Source of the DNA: Stercorarius parasiticus
Lineage: Eukaryota > Chordata > Aves > Charadriiformes > Stercorariidae
Assembly: GCA_013396915.1 (NCBI GenBank)
Contig: VWZL01002828.1
Coordinates: 248,001 to 312,000 of the forward strand
Length of the DNA: 64,000 bases
Direction of reading: 5' to 3'
Shown: positions 1-12,466 of the stretch, in pieces
How the letters are laid out: the number at the start of each line of letters is the position of its first letter
Position numbering within the stretch: the stretch's first letter is position 1
Notes under the pieces: model-generated
What the model saw: the letters and a program-made list of their open reading frames with translations, nothing else
Told to the model about the DNA's origin: nothing
Databases searched by the model: none
Program-made: the position numbers and the translations under genes

Positions 1-6
1 TGCTAG

Positions 7-116
7 GAAAAAGAGAAGAAGTATATGCTTCCTTTGGACAACTTGAAAGTGCGAGATGTTGAAAAGAGCTTCATGTCAAGCAAACATATCTTTGCGTTGT
101 TTAACACGGAGCAGAG
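7..116 (+). CDS. DNM3: Dynamin-3 exon: central part of the PH domain
   Basis: Dynamin-3 is the large GTPase that assembles into collars on membrane necks and drives fission in endocytosis, mainly in neurons and testis; its PH domain binds phosphoinositides. The exon reads in frame from Glu (7-9) through motifs such as [22 protein letters not shown] and [13 protein letters not shown], which are typical of dynamin PH domains. KVRDVEKSF fits dynamin-3 better than dynamin-1 (KLRDVEKGF). It follows an AG acceptor at 5-6; an in-frame TAG at 4-6 shows the coding part cannot extend further left. It ends with a split Arg codon (AG at 115-116) before the donor GTAAGA. It gives 36 codons plus two bases. 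The first half of the PH domain and all N-terminal domains lie upstream of the window. Family assignment is by recognition of the protein, without a database search. Confidence 0.95.
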
Positions 117-3100
117 GTAAGAAAATGTGCTGTTCTGCAGATGCTTCTATTAAACTGCATCTAGCTGAACAGTTTAATAACTGGGAGTGCAGTTCTGGTA
201 TTTCCACTATGTTGAGTGAACAAAGACCTTGATGCCTTTGATTTATCTGCTGCTTTGCTGTTGCATAACCATGGGATGAAAGGTTAGTGTCCTCCTAGCC
301 ACTCAAGGGGTGAAACAGCTCCGTGATTAGTCATCTAGTTCTTCTCTATGGCTGAATAATCATCTCCTGATCCTATTTTTGTTTTGTTTGGCAATCACCT
401 AGGCTTACCAAAACATTCATGACTTCTGTACCTTGTGACCAGATTCAACTGGTGTAAATCACAAAAGCGTCATAGCTTTTCACTTTCTCCAGTGGAAAAT
501 CTTGCCTGTCTGTGATCTTGGGAGTCATTCTATTGTTTGTTTGGGTTTAAATACTGCTGAATGGAGAACAAATGAGATTTGTCTGCCTCCCTAATTAATT
601 AGAATCTTTGCTTTGTAGTGTTTGCCTCCTATTTTTCCTTTCAGACTCCATCCTCTGATTTAAGTCATGTGGGTACTCTATGGAAGCCTATTCCTGATGC
701 ATAATCAATTCAGATTACTGGGCGCAAATAAGTCAAGGAAACATGACAACACTCAAAGACATACAAGTGACCTGTAAATTTTTAATTTTTTTTTTATTTT
801 TACTGGAAATTAGAGTTGCATTTGCAGCAGTCTCAGTGGAATTGCTTTTCAGCAGATAAGGTGCAATTTCTGTTAGCTCTTTTTCAGGAAAATAAGTAAA
901 ATGAATTGTAGTGGTAGCATAGATAGATGCCCTTGTTTTCCCTCTTCTCTTCTGCTAAGACCTTTCACACCCACTCCCCCCTTGCATCGCCAAAGTTTGG
1001 CAATACATTCAGATGTTGTTCAAGATGCTGAGGGCTGGATGTGGCTCCCTGCGGACCCAGCTGTTGTTACTCCTGAACTGGCCAGAAATAGTCCTTTCAG
1101 AAGCAAGGGATGCCCCTCCCTCCTGCAAAGCATGAGCAAAGCACAGGATTTCTGGGCTGTCAAGTTTCTGCTGGCCCCAGAAACATGAGGACGCAATGTG
1201 AGTCTCGCTCTGAACTACCCTGTGAAGGCTTTGCCTACATCTGCTGACATCTCGGCTAGGCTACATGTGGACATTGTCTGCCAGGAGATGCCCTTTGAAA
1301 GTATGTCGCACACATACTTGCTGGGAATAAGATTTCAAACACTTGACCACTTGCATTTCTGGAGCACAGGAAAAAAAGCTTTCAAAAACTTCTTATGTTT
1401 TAAAAACATAAATGATCTTCAGATGCTGGAAATTAATGTAATTCTGATTATTCTGCGCTAGATGTGTGCGTACATTGCACGTACATCAGTCAAGAAAGAT
1501 TGCTTTGTCCTGGTGGCTTGATATCAGCTGTATATATTAAGTTCCTTCCATGAAAAATCTCTTAATTTTAGCTCATTGTTTCTCCTTTGTTTTGGCTAAA
1601 GGCTTTGAGTATTTTCATCATCTTAATCACTGAACTGCTGTGAAAATCCAAGAGAAGCATGCCTTTCCACTGGCAAGTTGGGGGATTTATTTGGGTGTTA
1701 TAAAGCTGCACGTTCACATTTTCACTCAATTACACACTCTGGACAGCGAGGATTTCAAAATCGGATGTCTAAAATGTTTGCCATGTCTGTAATAACCCTG
1801 CCCATCTGGGCTGTGAGTAGGCCCTCTAAGAGCAAGCCGCTCTAAAAACATCCTTAGATCTATATGGGCATGTTAAGACATGACAGCACAGTGATAAGAC
1901 GACAAAATAACTTTGCCTTGGGAGAGGCTGTTTACAACGGCAGTCTTGCAGCTTAAAAGGAGACAGAACTTGTTCTTGAAGAAATACTTATTGAATTCTA
2001 ATTACAATGCCGATTCCTCTTACTACAAACCAGCTGGTTTTTGATATTCCTAAAAATCTGCCTGCTGGAACAAATTGGTCAAAACAAGTTTGGTGTCACT
2101 TTCTGCTGTCTCCTAAATTCATAGATTGTGTCAGCAGAAGCAGGGATATTGGAGCTCGGGTAAAGTGATCCGGTCCTCAACTTGGGACTTTTTTCCCTGT
2201 CCCAGATCCTTCAGGAAACTGAAGCAGGGAATCGGTAAAGATCTGTTGAAATTAGGAGTCTCGACACTATTTTACTTTATGCTAATGTGTTGATTTGTGA
2301 TTTCTGAATGTGTGTGTGAATATGGCTTGCTTTTCAAAACTCGTGTGAAAATGAACTTAGTTTCTGGCTGTTTGTTGTGTGGGGGGGGCATTTTTTGGTG
2401 TTTTTTGGGGGGGATTTTTTTATTTTTTCTTTTAATTAAAAAAAGCCCTAGCAATTGAGAAAGAAATCAGCTTTTTGTTTCTGAGTTTGCCCACATGAGG
2501 GTTCTGGTTATAGAGCGATTTGGCTGCTTAAGATGTAGATCATTAAAGAACAAAGGCAAAATCATCTGTTCCAGCTTCTATGATAGCATGGAGATTATTC
2601 TCTATCTCTTTTTTCCCCCATAATCTGCAGCATTTTTTTTTCATTGACCATGCAAACTTTCTTAATGTTCAATCAAAGTATTTTAATTTTCAAGCAAAAT
2701 TGCTTTAGGAGAAGAATTTTAATAAGCCTGTTCTCTTTTTGATTCCCAGCCCCTCACTGCATAGGTATTTGCTGCAGCCATATGTTTCTGATACTGTACA
2801 TTTCAATAGTTTCCTGGATTATGCACTGCATTTTTTCCATTTATGAAAACCTTTCCAGTTCTGAAATATAGTTACCAGGAAAATGCTCATTTCACTGCAT
2901 AGAAGGAAAAACCATCTTGAGTTAGCTGAGGCCTGGGGATAGATGCAGAAGGAAACTAACAGTATCTGTCATTTTGATTTACTGCAGAAGTCAACAGTTC
3001 TCTGACAGGAATCAAATGTGACTTGGTAATGTATAGTAAATAGAAACTGTGACGATTGATTTCACAGTGAAGATAAATTCTCATGAAATGAACATAACTG

Positions 3101-6080
3101 CATGCCTATGAAAAGGCTGCGTTGTGAAATAATTAAATTATTTTCCTGTTACTTTCTAATTAAAATTTGCAAAAAAAAAAAAAGGGACAAATCTTGGTGT
3201 GAAATAGCTATAGCATTGCTTGAAGAATGTGGGTTGAGTTTTGTTTTTCAGTAAATAATTTCTTTAGTTTTTGAGTGGGCCAATCTACTTAATTTATAGA
3301 CACTGTGGAAGACCTTTGGAGCTGGACTCTTCTAGTTTACTCGACTTAGCAGCACTAGATATTAAAGCAACGTATATATTAGAGTGAGTGCCCTTTGACT
3401 CCTGGATCATTTTTGGCCATGTCCATCTACATGAGTCTGCCTTTTAAGCAACTGAAGTTGAGCTGTAGGGTCAAGCAGTATGAGTCTAAACCCAAAGCTG
3501 TCAAGAAAATGAGTGCTATTTAGTGCTGACCATCTTTTTCTCCTCCACGGTAAACTGCTGCCAAGTCTTTTAGACTGGAAAAGAGATCAAATACATTAAA
3601 AATATTTGAAAATAATTGTACTGTAGGAAAAAACGTGATGTTTGCAGTACTGCTGTAGAACATAATGTGAAGTTGTGTAGATGTAGCTGCCGATTGGCTT
3701 TCTTAAGCAGAGCTAAGAATGGAGGAGAGAGGCTTTTGTCGGTGCCTGTGCTTACAGAGACAGTAGATTAACCTGTGATGTCTTCATTGACGAATGTGTA
3801 AGACTCCTGTGCAGAGTTCAAGAACAAACAAAACAAATTCTGCCCATGCCACAAAGTTTACTTTCTTTCTAGGATTTCATTGCAAACACTTTGCCTATTG
3901 CCCACGTATTTCCTGTAAAAATTATTTGCTGGTTGGTGCTTTTTTCTTTTAGCGAAGTACTGTAGTCTAGGACAAGAACCTGTAGTCTTGAATGTGCCTC
4001 CCTTTAGGATCTGTGCAATGGTCCCATCTCTCCCTAATTAAGAAGGGCAAGCAGTCATTATTTCTCATGATCTTGCCCAGTTAACTACAGGATCCACATG
4101 GCACTTTTACTAGATTCTGTGTTGTTCTAAAGTTGCATTTTTTCAGTAGTTGCAGTAGAGTAGTTGCATTTTTTCCTGATTTATTGGTCAATAAGTTCTA
4201 TTACTGTGTTACAACTCCATCTAAATGCTACTTCTCATCATTCCTCCTTTATTTAAAAGAGTAAAAACTCTCTTCTTCTGCTACAAGCAGAGAAAAAGCT
4301 TCCTTTCCACCACTTCTCCAAGTCTGGAGAGATGGAATACGTTCTCTTCCTGGGAGAAGAGACTCTACTAGGTAAAGATTTTTGGGGTTATAAAATGGTA
4401 GTAGGCTGAAGTGTTTGTCGAGTTGGTGAATTTTCAGGCCTTTCCTACCAGTACTGGGAGTAGCAACCATACATACCATCCCTGCATGAGAGCTGACTGT
4501 CTGGGGCAGGCTCGTTGTAGAAACAGATCCTTAATCTGAGAAACAGATGAACGTCAAGAGGAGAGTGATCAAAAGCAAGTTTTGAGGGCACACAATAGGA
4601 CTGGAAATAGAACTGCCAGATGATAAATTTTAGCTACTGACTCCTGAGTACACTCTTGGCTGTCAGGAATCATATTGCACAAGAAAACTGTTGTCTACTA
4701 GGACCCAGGAAAGTACGCTATGTTTATGCAGTGAAAGGTATGACAGTATTTATTTTGGGTGCGTGTTGTTGTTTGAGTGTTGCTCTAGAAGGGAATGGAG
4801 CACAGGTCTTCTCTGGGACTCAAACGTACTAGAGCTTTAAGTACCAAATTTCTTCTTATGGACAGCAACTGGTTAACTGCTATCCATATATAAGGAAAAT
4901 TGGGTGAGAGCCAAAATAAAGGGGACTAGTGAAAGGAGACCGGGTCAGAGGAGGTGTTGGATGGAAGCCAGGCTAGAGGAGAAAGCCGAAGATGAGATGT
5001 GTATGTTTAGTTACTGTTTTTGAATTACTCAGAAAGTTAAGCCCCAGGAAGAACTGGACTGTAAGCTATTCAGAGCCCTCTCTGTTAGAAATGGAAGAAT
5101 GAGAATCTATTTAATTAAACCCCCCCACAGATTTAATCTAGAAAAAAAGCTGCTAACGTTTGTAAACAAACTTCTAAGATTGCTCGTGAGTACAATATTT
5201 AAGAGTAGGAAAAATATACAGACCAAAGAAATAACTAGCCTTTATCCCTCAAGTCCATTCCTTTAAAAAAAAAATATTAAAAAATCGGGTTTTTTTTCCT
5301 GGAGTTTTCCTTTTTGTCATTATTGACAAGATTTCTTTGTATGATAAGTAAAACATAGTATGGTAGATAGGTGGTGTAGGTATTGAGATTTAAAGCTGGT
5401 ATTACAGACCAAAAAGGGGTTCTCGGGGAAAGGAACAGCAGTGCCAAACCCATACCTTAAATATGATCATTACACTGTACTTCAGGAAAATTCCCTAAGT
5501 GATTGTGTGGGATCTGAAACATTAGTGACACCTACCAGAGACACGGGTGTTGTAAGCATGGGCTTAAGTCATGGCTGGTAAACTTGACTTGTCCTGCAGG
5601 ACAGCTTAACCTCGCTTGCTCACTGTGACCCAACTCTGGGTCCCACTACCCCGTCCAGAGAAGCAGAGGACTGGAGCAGGGGACGCGGTCCCTCTGTGCA
5701 TGATGAGACTCTGACAGCTGTGAGCAGCTTTTGCATCTGTGTGGCCCCAAGGCAGGTTCCAAAACAGGCTTCTATCCCTCACCACAAAAATGATCAAACC
5801 TTCTTCTCCGGGGAGTTATGGAATGTTTTAGTGCCGGTTACTGTTACCAGTGCCGATCTTGGCCTATGTGATGTTAGTTTTGGCTGCATTTGTGTTCTGG
5901 AATACATATAGAACTCTAGATACTTCATTGTCCAGGTTTGGCTATATACTGATCAGCATATCTTCTCTTCATTTTCACCTCAAAACTGTGTTTTTGTATG
6001 TGAACTTGAAAAGATCCCTCTAGTTCTGAGAGACCGCTTCCGTAAGTTAGGTGGTAAAATCCCTAAGTGCAATTATTTCA

Positions 6081-6117
6081 AGACATTGTTTCTGACATTG
6101 TTTCCAACATTGACTCT
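6081..6117 (+). repeat. Degenerate ~12-base tandem repeat
   Basis: Three successive units share the core ACATTG, the first two as GACATTGTTTC. This is a short intronic simple repeat with no sign of function. Confidence 0.6.
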
Positions 6118-6385
6118 TTGGCTTTTCTGGATATTAAGAAAAAAATCTTCAGAGACATGTGTAGTTAATTTTAATTAACATTCACATTGGACTGATCCGA
6201 AATGGCATGCCTTGATAGAAAATGTTAGTCATTGCTGTTAACTCAGAGCAGATGGTCAGTTTCGTTTCTTTAAAATATACGATTTGCAGAGCTTCTGTTA
6301 GAGCTTTCTTGTATGGAAAATAGTGCCTACATGCAAACCAGCCATTGTGGAATTCCAGGTGTCTAAAGCGGTAGACTAAGACTAA

Positions 6386-6455
6386 GGTTGAATAAGCAGA
6401 GTGTACACAGTGGAGTTGCAGGTTGAATAAGTGGAGAACATACAGTGGAGTTTCA
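6386..6455 (+). repeat. Two-copy tandem duplication of ~35 bases
   Basis: Copy one (6386-6420) and copy two (6421-6455) both begin GGTTGAATAAG and both contain ACAGTGGAGTT near the end, with several substitutions between them. This is a small local duplication in the intron that has diverged since it formed. Confidence 0.75.
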
Positions 6456-9400
6456 TCCAAGATCATCTTTCTTGATCGTGCGTGTATATTTGGAGTATCT
6501 GGATTCTGTTATTTTTTCCCTTTTTTCATCTTAGGTGATTATTTATGAAACTCATATTCTGTATGATTTCAATTTCAATCAAATTAGAAATACCTAAGAA
6601 TTGAATCTGTTGTGTTTTTCATGAAATAAAATCGGGCTGATTTGCATTTGGTTCTAGATTTTTAATGTTCACTTTAATTCTGCTTGCATCCTGATAAAAA
6701 GACCGGATGTTTACCAAAAAACCGTTTGAGATGATAAGTACAGTTGTTTGAAATCCCTGTAAAACAAGCTATCCCTTTATCTTCAGTCTGTGAGTGGCTT
6801 CACTTGTTTTGGTGCAAGTGCTTAAGTTAAAAGTGGTTTTGTGTTCTTTGGAGTATTAAAGTGTCTTATAGGCACAATTCTAAAAAATTCACTAATATTC
6901 TTGCTCTGATATTGCTGTTTTGTCTCCCTCCATATTGGCAAGAATAAATGCATCTTCATTTAATCTTGGTTTTTATTTTCTCTCTATGTGAAGAAAAATT
7001 ACGTGCACATACGGTACGTCTTTGTCTACTGAAACGTTCCAGATCCAACTCAATCTAAAAGCTGTTTATGTATATGGTTAATATGTGGATATGCATTAAT
7101 ACATATGCCTGTGTATCAACTGATCTTGTAATGTGTCTGCAGTGGTTGCCCTTAACATCTTTCCAGGTTTGTGGGAGATAAATATTCAACCTTAGCTTTA
7201 GGGAATTGTGAGAGATACTATCCATCTTGAGGCCTAGCAGTTGAGTCTGCTCGGACAGCAACCAGTTTCAATGTGCAACTGCTGTAGAGGGAAACCTATG
7301 GGTATTGCCTCTGGTGTAGCAAGTAACTAGAAAGCTCTTTCTTTGTGATTTGCAGTTGTGTTATTCACCTGTTGGTCTTGGATTGTATAGTTCGATTGTT
7401 TTATAGAACCTCCCCTACGACACGTTGACAGGCCAGTCTTCAGGATTAGCAGGACAGGAATCCCAGTAACTCAAAGATGGGCTCAGTCTTCAGACTTATC
7501 TGCCACGTCTCCGTTTCCTCTTGTACACTTTCAAATAGCTTACTCCATTCCTGCGTTTTCATGTTAGGATTCTTCTGTGATGGGAGAGGTTGAAGAAATA
7601 CCTATGGACAATTTAATGGTCATTTCTGCATTTGGAAGTTCACACTGGGCCCTGAAATGTGTGGGGGAAAGGAATCCAGTACGCTGGAAACAAAGGTCAT
7701 AGTAAAGTGAAGAAGTTGCATAAGTGAAGTTTCAGCTGAGTGTTTGCTGGACTTTCAAGTAAAGGGCCTGGTCTAGAGAAGATAAAGTCCTAAGTGTGGA
7801 ATTCCAGAATTGGAAATGACACTTTTAGTCCAATTGTCTGTTCATCTCCATAAGCAATCGCGTTGTGGTTTTTCTGGAGTGCAGTTCTTGAGGTTTGTTT
7901 ATTTATTTAGAGTATAATAAAACCTGCAGATAACAAATAGTAATCTTTTGTATTTTTCACTTTGGAAAAAAAGTAGTATTTTATTAATTTCCAGTAATGC
8001 CGCTATGGATATATTTTCATGTACTGTGCAGGATATTAAATTACAATGATGAGACTACAGGAGGGAGCAGCATAGGTAGATGTGGTATATGCATATAACT
8101 TTGCACATAGCCTCCCCGTTTATGTGTTTACGTTTAAAAAATGTTAAATATTCAAGGGAAATGTTGCACACAGATTGTACTTCTAGACGTGTTCCCATTT
8201 ATTGTATCTGTTTTGTTTCTACAGTCCCTTAGATTTAAAGATGCCTGGATATCAACAAGATTTGTATTGTTGAGAGTTCATCTTTTTTACTTCTTGGTAT
8301 CCTGTATTATATCATTCTCTTTGATGTATAACATCCCATTTAGCGGCTATAGAGATGACAATGAGAATATGACCTCACTGTATTCCATATGGAGTAAGTA
8401 GGTGAGGATTGAGTAGTAACTGTTTCTGTGCTGATAGCTTCAGCAATTTTAAAAAGTGGAAGAGAGAAACAAACTGAAAATCTGAATTGTTTTCAGGAAC
8501 ATTTTTACAGCTTTCCATGAGACGCCAGTGGATTCCTAATGAATAAAACATGTTAATGTGTTTTTGTAAGATTCCACTAGTAACAGAAAAAGGACACACT
8601 CTTTTCAGAAGTTACTTCAGCTTTTTTTCCTGTGCCTTTCAGCCTTTCTGAAAGAAAGGAAGGTAAAGGAAGTCTAGTAGCAAGGAAGCTGATTTGGGAG
8701 GCAAGCATCCATTTCCCTACCCTACTGCAAGCTTCCTGTGAGTTCCGGCTCCCTGTGTGTGTCCTTCAGTTCCTCATTTATGCTGTGAAGCTGAAACCTG
8801 TGTTCCTTTGTGGTGTGGGGGGGTAAGATTAGCTATACTGAAATGGTGGAGCTCTCAGATGCTACAGTGAGAGGGGCCTCGGAGAGCCGGAGACATCAGT
8901 CGCTTGGCCATAGGGTGTCCCTAGACCTTGTGAAAATACGGAGGAAGAAATGCAGGACTACCAGCTCCCGTCTGTTCAAAGCCGTTGGCTAAAATCCCTT
9001 CTCGTACAACTACGCTTGATGTAGCAAGTCACAAAATGCCAAAAAGTTTAATATATAACATGACAATCCTGAAAAAATGTTTCGCAAACTGATGTTGTGT
9101 TGTTTTGCTCTTGCAGATAAGTTTTTGGAACTTCTCTATCACTATGTTTTACAGCCTTTATTTGCTCTATTGTTATTTTTAGTCCTCTTTTCTAAGAGTA
9201 CCCTTTTACCATTTCAGCCTCCTTTTCCTTCAGAGTTATAGCTGCTTAGTTAACTTAGCCAAAAAACTTATCTCAGTAAAAGTTTCTCCTAACAATAAAT
9301 TAAACTGTTGGGTTTTTTCTCTCTCGCGATTTCATTTTGCTTTTCTTTATATTTTTATTGAGTTATTTGTTTTGTTCAGTAAATGTTGACTCAGAGTTCC

Positions 9401-11271
9401 ACAATATTGCAAATTGAATAAGATTCAAGTGCTTTGCCATCAGTTCGAGGTAATGGCGTCCGAGGAGGTCATCCAGGCTAGTATTTGCCTTAAGGCAGGA
9501 TTAGTTTATTTGGAGTCAGGGAAGAAAAAGGCTTAATTTTACATTTCTAATAGATAAAAAACCCTAGAGCCTCTGCTTGTTCATACTATCAGTGGCTTTC
9601 CCTAAACTATGGGACCTGACCCTTGGGTGTCACTTTGTCCCTTTGGTTTCTCTGGGGCGGAAATGCAGGTGTGCTGCCCTGAGCGGCACTGAAGCACGCT
9701 CCGGCGGCATCCCTGATCCGGACGCTTGCAAGGAGTAGTCCAAGTCCGGTGCTGAACACGCTCATGCCTGGCTGCTCAGATGTAGCCATTGAAATTGGTG
9801 AGAATTATGTCACAGACATAAGGAAGTCTGAGTATGTCCTTTATTCTTTGCAGTTTTGAATGCCTTCCATAAATTTGCTAAAAATCCCTGATTTCCTTCT
9901 ATTGAGAAATGGGTACACTCCAGTTGCCATCCTGTGGTTTCATGGCTGATAATTTAATGATTAGTTGTCACGCCTTCTTCACGCTCCGGCATGAACACTT
10001 ACTCTTCAATTACAGTTTTTCTACCCATCTGTTTCCTGAGACTGCCCCAAAAAGCCGGGCTAGGAGCTGTCTGGTGACATTGTTAGTAAGGGAGCGCTTC
10101 TGGGAGTGGGAATTACATCAAGTCAGTTGTATTTCGGCAGTGCGATGGTGAAATCCCACCAGTCCCTGAACGCTAAAGAAATTTGTCCAGACAGTGATAA
10201 TAGTATCCTTATTTCCTGGTTCTATATTAAAATTGATTTTCTCAAAATGTGGGGTAGAAATGACCTCTGTAGTTGCATAATGAAACCAAAGAACCCTTTG
10301 TCGTTGCTGCGTTTGAAAGTTAAGTCATTTTCATCAACCCTTCCCTACACCCCCTGTCCCCCCTTCTCCATAGCTTGCTACGGGAAGAAAACAGTCTTGT
10401 GATGGAAGATTGATCCTTGTGCGACTGTTAAGATCCAGCAGAATGTGGTTTCCTAACCTTTGTCGGCTGAGCTTGTAGCCTTTCCTAAAAAGACTGTTGG
10501 CTGACAAATTTACAGCAATCTGGTCTGTATATAGAATTTGAATTCAGAAACTAATGGCTAAACCGTAAGGGGAAAAATCTGTTCTATATATTGGAGAATT
10601 TACAAGTACCACCTTCCTAAATATGTATTTTTCCTCCTTTCTCTTTTCTTCCATTAAGTGATTCCCTATATTTATCTAATTATATGAATTACCTGCAAGA
10701 TGTGATATTTAAACTTCTCCCAATTTTCTTACTATGATGGCAGACATCAGAGCTTTGTTTTGTTTGTTTAAAATAACTGATTATCATTGTTTTCTTTCTC
10801 CTTTTACCGATGATGTCTAAAAGCTAAAAAGGGGTATATAATGCATTGGAAGGACGTAACTTGGGGAAAAGTTGCATCGTTAATTATTTTGATATTTATT
10901 TTGCCTACAACACCAATCAGTCACAAAACGTGCGGTTTTGTTGGTGCGGCCTCTGTGTGTTTGTCCTCTGCACCACCACAGCCATTTTTTCCTAAAAGTG
11001 CTCCATTTTGGCAAAAGCTGGAAAATGGATTTTAAGTAGTTTCATGGTGCTTTTGGATGATTATTATTTCCAGAGCTGTGCTGTAGCATTCTAAGATATT
11101 TTTAAGTCCTCCATGTAATTATTATTAAACAAGCACCTGTCCCATAAACTCTATTGTCCAAAACAATTACCAAGTAATTTCTGATCCCAAAGGATTTTTA
11201 ATTTAAAATGCTGTGTGCATGATACAGAGCAGTAAAATGCTAGTTTTACAATGTGGTGCTCTTTGTTCTAG

Positions 11272-11383
11272 GAACGTTTACAAGGATTACCGTTTCCTTG
11301 AGCTAGCCTGTGACTCCCAAGAGGAGGTGGATAGCTGGAAGGCATCTCTGCTACGAGCCGGTGTCTATCCTGATAAATCCTCA
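11272..11383 (+). CDS. DNM3: Dynamin-3 exon: C-terminal end of the PH domain
   Basis: This exon completes the Arg codon split from the previous exon (AG + G) and then encodes 37 residues. They contain [18 protein letters not shown], the last strand and the C-terminal helix of the dynamin PH domain ([12 protein letters not shown]), and end [19 protein letters not shown] is closer to dynamin-3 than to dynamin-1, which has YRQLELACETQE. Length is 112 bases: one base plus 37 codons, so it leaves in phase 0. The acceptor is TTGTTCTAG and the donor GTAAGT starts at 11384. If the donor were not used, the frame would run about 20 more codons to a TGA near 11443, giving a protein cut off just after the PH domain; nothing here shows that this happens. 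Confidence 0.96.
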
Positions 11384-12442
11384 GTAAGTCAAACAGCCCA
11401 CTGGTTTTCCAGTAGCTGCTCTGTTCGAGTGAGAAAAAAATGATCATATCATCTGGAAAAACACAATGTCTGCAGATATTTCAAGAAACGATGGCCTTTT
11501 TGTTGTACTCTTCTGTGGTAACTTTGAAATATTCATGATGAAATATTTTAAGATCGATTTATGCATCAAACCTCAATATTAAACCCCCCCCAAACAACAA
11601 ACTAAACCTTCCAAAATGTTATCCATTGGTTCTGTGTTGTAAAAGCGTTGAGCAATCTGGGGTTTCCTGAGCTTCGTTGTTTCTATTAATGTCTTCTGAG
11701 GTAAAAACGTGCTTTGAAGAGTTTGTTCCCTCAAGCTCTGTATTAGAGAACTGACAGAAGCATTCCAGGCAATCATGTATATTTATTTTACTGATTCACT
11801 GCATGTTTTTTTGTGTATGAAACACATGCTAAACCTTTCCAAAGGCGGTTTTACTCAGCTAATCATCATGTGAAGCAAATTGAACAGGATGCAATAAAAA
11901 AGCCTCTATTAATTTAACAGAAAAGACAGAAAGTCAGGAAACGGAATATACCCAACTACGATTTCATATTTTTTCGACTTTGTTATTTTGTTTTTTAATA
12001 TCAAATGATGGTTTGAGGAGAAGTATCCAGAGAGAAGGGTGACTAGCAAAAATACCTGTCATTTGAGCTTCTGAAAGTTTCTCTAATGCATTGTTCACCT
12101 TCCTTCGGTAAGTCTGCTGGATTCTTTCAGCGGAAGATCTGTTCTGAGAAATAATGCTTTGATTTTGATGGAATTTGTTCTTCTTCCTGCTTGTTTTCCA
12201 TGGGAAGGCTGGGTCCCTTGAGTCCAGGATCTTGTGCTGTCTTCCATCTCTTCATCTTTCTCTTCCTCATATTTCCCTTATAATTGTGGTCCCTCCGTGG
12301 CTTCCAGTATAATTCTGCCTGCTGTATATGCAAAGAACCCTCACCTTCCTCTCTTCATACCAAGTTTCAAGGCTACCATCAAAAGACCAGTCAGAGAATC
12401 CTTGAACTGCTGGATTCTCCAATTATTATAGGAATAAGCAGT

Positions 12443-12466
12443 GATGATGATGATAATGATGATGAT
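12443..12466 (+). repeat. (GAT)n microsatellite
   Basis: Eight trinucleotide units, GAT with one AAT interruption. This is a simple repeat likely to vary in length between individuals. Confidence 0.85.

Larger units (their letters stand above)
117..11271 (+). other. DNM3: DNM3 intron, 11.2 kb, between two PH-domain exons
   Basis: The donor is GTAAGA at 117 and the acceptor is CTTTGTTCTAG ending at 11271. I see no second gene, no CR1 and no RNA gene here. Contents are AT-rich unique intron sequence with simple tracts: a G-run/T-run stretch around 2380-2430, an A13 tract near 3171, a degenerate 12-base repeat at 6081-6117 and a 35-base tandem duplication at 6386-6455. Open frames of 60-98 codons, such as 901-1188 and 10106-10402, lack recognisable domains and are taken as chance. 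Confidence 0.85.

Noticed and set aside
5590..5603. 14-base perfect palindrome TGTCCTGCAGGACA
   Set aside because: Short, isolated, and not clearly linked to any binding factor.
11384..11443. Continuation of the PH exon frame into the intron
   Set aside because: The donor GTAAGT is strong and dynamin homology stops exactly at it, so the extra 20 codons are intron.
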